In this document: in pieces, positions 59,298 to 64,000 of the stretch | Layout: every line of letters starts with the position of its first letter | Position numbering within the stretch: the first letter of the stretch is position 1 | DNA from: Candidatus Sulfotelmatobacter sp. | Lineage (GTDB): Bacteria > Acidobacteriota > Terriglobia > Terriglobales > Acidobacteriaceae | Assembly (NCBI GenBank): GCA_017883385.1 | Contig: JADGNQ010000001.1 | Location: forward strand, 1 to 64,000 | Reading direction: 5' to 3' | DNA: 64,000 nucleotides | Notes under the pieces: model-generated | The model's database searches: none | Seen by the model: the letters and a program-made list of their open reading frames with translations, nothing else | Told to the model about the DNA's origin: nothing | Position numbers and translations under genes: made by a program

Positions 59298-60599
59298 TTG
59301 CTGAAGCGCCCACCGTTCGTCGTCGCACTTGCCCTGGCCGTCCTGGCCTCAGCGAGTACGTGGTTCTACGTCAATCGGATTCTGAGGGCGCAGCAGATTG
59401 CCGATGCCACGGTGCACAACCGGCCGCGGGGCAATCTGTCTGATCTCTACCCGCGATGGCTCGGAGCGCGCGAACTGCTGCGGCACGGGCGCAATCCTTA
59501 CAGCGCCGAGATCACGCGCGAGATTCAGCGGGGATATTACGGCCGGGCGCTCGATCCAGCCCGGCCGGACGATCCCAAAGATCAGCAGGGCTTCGCTTAT
59601 CCCGCGTATGTGGTATTTCTGCTGGCGCCAACCATCGGTCTCCCGTTCGATGCAGTGCAGATCGGGTTTCGATGGCTGTTGATCGGTCTCGCGGCGGGGA
59701 GCGTCTTGCTTTGGCTTCACGTTCTCCGCTGGAAGGCGACGTGCGGCACCAAGGTGATTCTGATCGCCCTGATCGTGGGTTGGCTGCCCATGGTGCAAGG
59801 AATCAAGCTGCAACAGCTGAGTTTGCTGGTGGCGGGATTGCTTGCTGGGTGTGGCGCATGCCTGGCAGGCGGTTGGTTTTTTTGCGCAGGCGCACTGCTG
59901 GCGCTCGCGACCATCAAGCCGCAACTGGCGTGGCCGGTGGTACTGTGGCTGCTGCTGTGGTCGGGCAGCGAGTGGCGCTCGCGGCGGGGCTTCGTTTTTG
60001 GGTTCGGCCTGGTCATGCTCCTGCTGCTGGTCGGAGCGGAACTGGTGTTGCCCGGTTGGCTGCGGATGTTCGTTGAAGCGATCGGGCAATATCACCGGTA
60101 CACGCAGAATCAGTCGGTGCTGGTCGTGCTCTTTGGTTCTATCGTGGGCCGAATTCTCGAGGCGATGAGCCTGCTGGCCTGCGCTCTTTGCGTCTGGCAG
60201 GCTCGCAAAGAACCCGCATCCAGTGCCGCCTTTGGACGAGCGATTGGCCTTGTGTTGGCGCTGACGGTCGTCATCGTTCCGATGTTCGCGCCCTACAATC
60301 AGGTGCTGCTGGCGCCGGCGATTCTAGCGCTGGTGTGCGGCGAGATTTCCAGCGAGCCAATCCTGCCGGCAGTTCGACTGGCCCGTGCCGTCGGTGCCGT
60401 GCTGTTTGCCTGGCCTTGGATCGCAACTCTGGGGCTGAGTGCAGCCTATCTCCGGCTGACTCCGGATCTCAGGCAGCGCGTCTGGCCGATGCCGTTTTAT
60501 TCCAACTTTGTGCTGCCCGTGTTCATCTTCGGATTGGCACTGCTGGATGCATGGATGAATGCGGCGCGCAACTTGCGAGACAACACAGCAGCAGAGTAG
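59298..60599 (+). CDS. GT87-like (DUF2029) membrane glycosyltransferase, second copy
   Basis: The 433-residue product starts at TTG 59298. It has about ten membrane helices, and the first loop SDLYPRWLGARELLRHG then RNPYSAEITREIQRGYYGR matches the 55793 gene closely. Other shared segments are GIKLQQLSLLVAGLL and ATIKPQLAWPVVLWLLL. It is a paralogue acting probably on the same type of polyprenyl donor. It is divergently transcribed from the three-gene minus-strand group and ends 83 nt before the FHA-phosphatase start. Confidence 0.75.
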   Translation: MLKRPPFVVALALAVLASASTWFYVNRILRAQQIADATVHNRPRGNLSDLYPRWLGARELLRHGRNPYSAEITREIQRGYYGRALDPARPDDPKDQQGFAYPAYVVFLLAPTIGLPFDAVQIGFRWLLIGLAAGSVLLWLHVLRWKATCGTKVILIALIVGWLPMVQGIKLQQLSLLVAGLLAGCGACLAGGWFFCAGALLALATIKPQLAWPVVLWLLLWSGSEWRSRRGFVFGFGLVMLLLLVGAELVLPGWLRMFVEAIGQYHRYTQNQSVLVVLFGSIVGRILEAMSLLACALCVWQARKEPASSAAFGRAIGLVLALTVVIVPMFAPYNQVLLAPAILALVCGEISSEPILPAVRLARAVGAVLFAWPWIATLGLSAAYLRLTPDLRQRVWPMPFYSNFVLPVFIFGLALLDAWMNAARNLRDNTAAE

Positions 60600-60681
60600 T
60601 CTGTTGAAGCAAGGCTTGCCGCGGCGGGGGCCGCGGCTTTTCAGCGCCAAGCACGGCGAACGGCGCGGCGAATTGCCATCC

Positions 60682-62358
60682 ATGACCCTGAATAGCATCA
60701 GTCATCACGGCTCCGGCTCCGGGGTGTTTCCCGCCCTCGTGTTCGTGCAGGGGAGTGAGCAGAAGAACATTATCCTGAACCACATCCCGTTCAACGTGGG
60801 GCGGAAGGTGGACAAGGATCTGGTGATTGCCGACCCACGCGTCTCGCGGGATCATGCGCAGATCATGCAGGAGGGGCAGGATTTCTTCCTGGTCGATTTG
60901 GGCAGCAAGCACGGCACGTTCGTGAATGGCGAGCGGATCCAGCGCCAGAAACTCGAGCGGGGCGACCGTCTGGAGTTTGGCGCGCGCGATTCCGCCTATA
61001 TCCTGTTCAACCCGGCGCATGCCACTTCTAATACGGCGCGCGAATTTCTCAGCCAGATCTCCGGCATTCAAATCAAGCAGGAAGCGACCGACCTCGAAAA
61101 GCTCACGCTTTTCCTGGAAGCCGCACGCAAACTGAATACGGCCGGCGTACTGGACGAGATTCTGATAACGATGCTCGACGTGACGCTGCAACTGACGCGA
61201 GCCGAACGCGGCTACGTTTTTCTCAAGGACGAGGAAGGGAAGCTCCGGCTGATGGCCGGCCGCAACTCCAAGAAAGAGCCGTTGCTGGACGACAAGACGA
61301 TTTCGCATTCGATTCTGGAAGAATCCATGCGGTCGAACTCCGAGTTTCTGTTGACCGACACCAGCCAGTCGCTTGATCTTGCGGGCCGGCAAAGCATTGT
61401 GGCCTACGATCTGCGGACCGTGGTCTGCATTCCGTTGCGCAAGATGCAGGTGCAAGCGACGCGGGATGCCCAAACGCCGGTACCGGCGCCGAATTCCGCG
61501 GAGGCGATGGGAGTCTTGTACGTCGATTCGCGCTTCGCTTCGCGCGACATTGGCGGAGTAGGCCACGATATTCTGCACGTGATCGCGACCGAAGCGGCGT
61601 CGCTCATCGAGAACGCACGCCTGGTGCAGGCGGAGGAAGAAGCCCGCCGCTACCAGCAAGAACTGAGCATCGCGGCCAGCATTCAGCAACGGCTGATGCA
61701 GGTGAAGATCCCGGAAGTGCCCTTTGCACGGCTGCGAGGCAAGAACCTGTCTTGTAAAGAGATCGGGGGAGACTTCTTCGACGCAGTGAACACCAAAGAA
61801 GGTCTCGCGGTGGTGCTGGCCGATGTCAGCGGCAAGGGAGTTTCAGCGGCTTTGCTGGCTTCCACGCTGCAGGGCATGATCTATTCACACCTGAGCGCGG
61901 GGGCGCCGTTGCTCGATGTAGTGTCGGCGGTCAACCGGTTCTTCACCGAGAAACTCGTTGGCGAAAAATACGCTACCGTGCTGCTGGTGCGCCTGCGCCG
62001 CGATGGCGAGCTTGAATATGTGAATTGCGGCCACGTTCCTCCGCTGCTGGTGTGCGCCGGAGAGGTGATGCGACCTCCGCACGGGAATGTACCGGTGGGA
62101 TTGCTGGCGGATGCGACTTTTGAAAGCGCGAGCTGTCAGATGAAATCCGGCGACCGCTTCATTCTAGTGACTGACGGCGTCACGGAAGCGGAGAACGCCA
62201 TGGGAGATTTTTTCGAAGACTCGCGGTTGGAAGCGGCTGCGTGCAAGTCCCCGACTCTGGAAGGGATTTTTTCGGCCGTGTCGGATTTCTGTGCAGGAAA
62301 TCCACTGAGCGACGATTGCACGGTGGTAGAGCTGTGCTACACCAGCGCAGACGATTAG
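60682..62358 (+). CDS. FHA-GAF-PP2C (SpoIIE/RsbU-type) serine phosphatase
   Basis: This 558-residue protein has an FHA domain (about 20-95; VGRKVDKDLVIADPRVSRDHAQI, DLGSKHGTFVNG), which binds phosphothreonine. A GAF sensor is at about 115-295, then a coiled linker and a PP2C/SpoIIE catalytic domain at about 315-555. That domain contains IGGDFFDAVNTKEGL, LADVSGKGVSAALLAS, LEYVNCGHVPPLL, FILVTDGVTEAEN and DDCTVVEL, with the metal-binding Asp residues. It is likely to control an anti-sigma-factor antagonist or a kinase pathway. Starts at 60559 or TTG 60604 would add an arginine-rich stretch. ATG 60682 is preferred, although its ribosome site is weak. Confidence 0.88.
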   Translation: MTLNSISHHGSGSGVFPALVFVQGSEQKNIILNHIPFNVGRKVDKDLVIADPRVSRDHAQIMQEGQDFFLVDLGSKHGTFVNGERIQRQKLERGDRLEFGARDSAYILFNPAHATSNTAREFLSQISGIQIKQEATDLEKLTLFLEAARKLNTAGVLDEILITMLDVTLQLTRAERGYVFLKDEEGKLRLMAGRNSKKEPLLDDKTISHSILEESMRSNSEFLLTDTSQSLDLAGRQSIVAYDLRTVVCIPLRKMQVQATRDAQTPVPAPNSAEAMGVLYVDSRFASRDIGGVGHDILHVIATEAASLIENARLVQAEEEARRYQQELSIAASIQQRLMQVKIPEVPFARLRGKNLSCKEIGGDFFDAVNTKEGLAVVLADVSGKGVSAALLASTLQGMIYSHLSAGAPLLDVVSAVNRFFTEKLVGEKYATVLLVRLRRDGELEYVNCGHVPPLLVCAGEVMRPPHGNVPVGLLADATFESASCQMKSGDRFILVTDGVTEAENAMGDFFEDSRLEAAACKSPTLEGIFSAVSDFCAGNPLSDDCTVVELCYTSADD

Positions 62359-62401
62359 TTTCCTGTTCCTCCGCAGCCTCAGCCAATCAGACTAGCCCAA
62401 C

Positions 62402-64000
62402 TCAGGACACCGTGACTCTATAGTCCGTGCCTTCCCACCGATCCTCCTTGGGCCAGTAGAAAGTGAATATGGCCTGGCCTCCAACCGGCAGCGAGTCAGT
62501 GGGCAAGTCGAGGGTGTAGATGCCGAGTCCGGTGTCGCGCGTGTCGGTATCGTGCGAGGTCGCCCATCCGTCAATGCTCCAGTGCACACGGCCGGGTGAG
62601 AGCAACACGATGCGCAGCGTCTTGTTGCGTGGGATGGAGCGCGTTTTGTTATTAAACCTCCAGCCGAAGATTTGCCGTACATGTTTCTCAATCAAATAGC
62701 GTTTTACGGTCTGTGGTGGCTGGTCGAAAACCTTGCCGTCTCGAATCGAACGGCGGAGCTTGATGTACTCGGAATGAGCCCAGACCAGCGGGCAGGCTGA
62801 ACCGGTGGGCTTTCCGCGGAACAGCTCTAGAGCGGGAATGTCGGCCGCGTCCCAGACCTGTTCAGGCAGCAGTCGGCTTTGTCCAGTGGTGGAATTCTCG
62901 ATGACAGTGAGCAGAGCCTCGGCTTCATCGGGGTGCCCAGCGGCGAGCGCGTAGTGGGCACGCTCGCCTGCGAGCAAGGGCCAGGCGCGACCGATGCCAG
63001 TGCCATCGAAGGCGGAGCCGTCTTTGTGTTCGCCGTAGCCATCGCCGTTGTAGCGATACCAGCACGGGCCCTGGGGCAACTCAACGGCGAGCAGCGCGTC
63101 GATGGCGCGCAGCGTATTCAGAATGCGCGGATCATCGGGCGCGCGCAGTCCGAAACGCACCAGCGCCAGCGCGTCGGGACTGATGATGTGATAGGCGCGC
63201 TCGTCATCCTGCCCCGGCGGACGATTCTTGATTGGGACGAATCCTTGCGTGGGCGACGCCGCGCCGTCCGTGTCGGGCGGGGCGATGCGCACGTAATAGC
63301 CATCAATACCGAGTTGCTGCGCCAGATCGCCCCCGGTGGCGTAGACCCAGCGCTCGATATTGTCGTTCCAGGCGTCGGCCGTATCGCGCATGGTCTGGGC
63401 TTGTTCGGCGTGTCCGGTGAGATCGGCGATATCGGCCGCGGCCAGCAGCGCTGAAATCTCAGCCGCGAGCGTGAATGGGGAATAGCCTCCATCTTCTTCC
63501 CAGCGATCCTGCTGGGTTACGGGACCGTTCCTCACAATGAAACTGGCGGCGTTGCGTACCATGGGCCACCAGCGGTCCAGCCTTCCCAGCGGTTCGGGGG
63601 CCTCGCGCCTCAGGAGATCGACAAGCAGGATGGGGAACGCGGTTTCGTCCATCTGAATGCCGCTCCAGTAAGGACGTCCGTCGAGCCAAAGATTCTGTGC
63701 CCAGTTGCCCGCAGCCTCCTGCGTAGCTTCGAGGTAGCGAAGCACGCGGACAGAGTCGGTAACGGCTCCGGCGGCCAGGAGCGCGCCAGCGGTTTCGACC
63801 AGATCGCGCGGCCACACAAGATGGTACCCGCCGAGGTCTTCGTCGCCCTTGTTGAAGCCCCAGGGTATCGAGAGGCTGGCGATGATGCCACCGAGAAAAT
63901 CCTTGGACTCGTGGGTGCGCAGCACTGCCGTCGAGGAACGGTAAAGATCGTACTGCCGTTTGGGTTCGTCGAGGTTGAGCAGTTTGGTCTGCCAGTTGCG
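62402..64000 (-). CDS. GH15 glucoamylase/glucodextranase-type glucosidase (N-terminus beyond right edge)
   Basis: 532 residues of the C-terminal part are in the window, and the frame is open to position 64000. SLSIPWGFNKGDEDLGGYH then LVWPRDLVETAGALLAAG is the highly conserved substrate-binding block of bacterial GH15 enzymes. EEDGGYSPFTLAAEISALL, RIAPPDTDGAA and LVWAHSEYIKLRRSIRDG continue the alpha-barrel. The last roughly 100 residues form a small beta domain (GRVHWSIDGW, FYWPKEDRWEG). It releases glucose from starch-like or isomaltose-type glucans. No signal peptide can be judged. It is convergent with the FHA-phosphatase gene. Confidence 0.93.
   Translation of the reverse strand, partial: RNWQTKLLNLDEPKRQYDLYRSSTAVLRTHESKDFLGGIIASLSIPWGFNKGDEDLGGYHLVWPRDLVETAGALLAAGAVTDSVRVLRYLEATQEAAGNWAQNLWLDGRPYWSGIQMDETAFPILLVDLLRREAPEPLGRLDRWWPMVRNAASFIVRNGPVTQQDRWEEDGGYSPFTLAAEISALLAAADIADLTGHAEQAQTMRDTADAWNDNIERWVYATGGDLAQQLGIDGYYVRIAPPDTDGAASPTQGFVPIKNRPPGQDDERAYHIISPDALALVRFGLRAPDDPRILNTLRAIDALLAVELPQGPCWYRYNGDGYGEHKDGSAFDGTGIGRAWPLLAGERAHYALAAGHPDEAEALLTVIENSTTGQSRLLPEQVWDAADIPALELFRGKPTGSACPLVWAHSEYIKLRRSIRDGKVFDQPPQTVKRYLIEKHVRQIFGWRFNNKTRSIPRNKTLRIVLLSPGRVHWSIDGWATSHDTDTRDTGLGIYTLDLPTDSLPVGGQAIFTFYWPKEDRWEGTDYRVTVS

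Noticed and set aside
1-64000. tRNA, rRNA, CRISPR, prophage and transposase genes
   Set aside because: I looked for T-loop-like GGTTCGA motifs, regularly spaced direct repeats, and transposase or integrase motifs, and found none that hold up by eye.

Overview
The window looks like the chromosome of an acidobacterium (Terriglobia, Koribacter-like). This is inferred from gene content and style, not from a database match. Pointers are high-GC coding with many GTG/TTG starts, a split hopanoid locus, a Tad locus followed by very proline-rich TonB-type proteins, a full Tol-Pal cluster, KorAB, GT87-like membrane proteins, and many short palindromic repeats scattered between and inside genes. No rRNA, tRNA, CRISPR array, phage or transposase gene was seen.

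Layout. 0-6.6 kb (mostly minus strand): the 5' part of a multicopper oxidase, hpnC-hpnD-hpnE (squalene from farnesyl diphosphate), and two coupled zinc-dependent dehydrogenases. 6.9-23.6 kb (mostly plus): recN, a TonB-like protein (minus), an adenylate-kinase-family enzyme, small proteins, ispH, squalene-hopene cyclase, hpnA, hpnG and a coupled secreted protein, then tolQ-tolR-tolA-like-tolB-pal-cpoB. 23.7-34.8 kb (minus): korB-korA, a possible truncated RNase P RNA 5' end, accA-dnaE, and a large multi-sensor histidine kinase diverging from an HD-GYP response regulator. 36-45 kb: an exported alanine/glycine-rich protein, an NfeD-type protease, NDH-2, a large membrane protein, and a tandem pair of secreted Asp-box propeller proteins ending in hairpin terminators. 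45-55.6 kb (minus): a Tad pilus operon (flp, cpaB, cpaC, cpaE, cpaF, tadB, tadC) running into a DUF192 gene and an 843-residue TonB-type protein. 55.8-64 kb: four polytopic membrane proteins (two GT87-like, one PAP2/inositolphosphotransferase-like, one more mannosyltransferase-like), an FHA-GAF-PP2C phosphatase, and most of a GH15 glucoamylase that runs off the right edge.

How it fits together. IspH supplies isoprenoid units, HpnC/D/E make squalene, Shc cyclises it, and HpnG acts on the adenosyl/ribosyl side chain, so the first 17 kb is largely hopanoid membrane-lipid biology. Tol-Pal, the TonB-type proteins, the Tad pilus and the NfeD protease concern the envelope. KorAB, NDH-2 and AccA are core energy and lipid metabolism.

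The most unusual signal is a family of imperfect palindromes starting near GTCAAAAYCCCCACC and ending GGGGCACCC. Six copies are seen, all in the same orientation. Three lie in frame inside recN, hpnE and ndh. Those three measure 49, 55 and 49 nt, all equal to 1 modulo 3. This resembles the Rickettsia palindromic elements that insert into proteins. hpnE carries a second, unrelated in-frame repeat as well.
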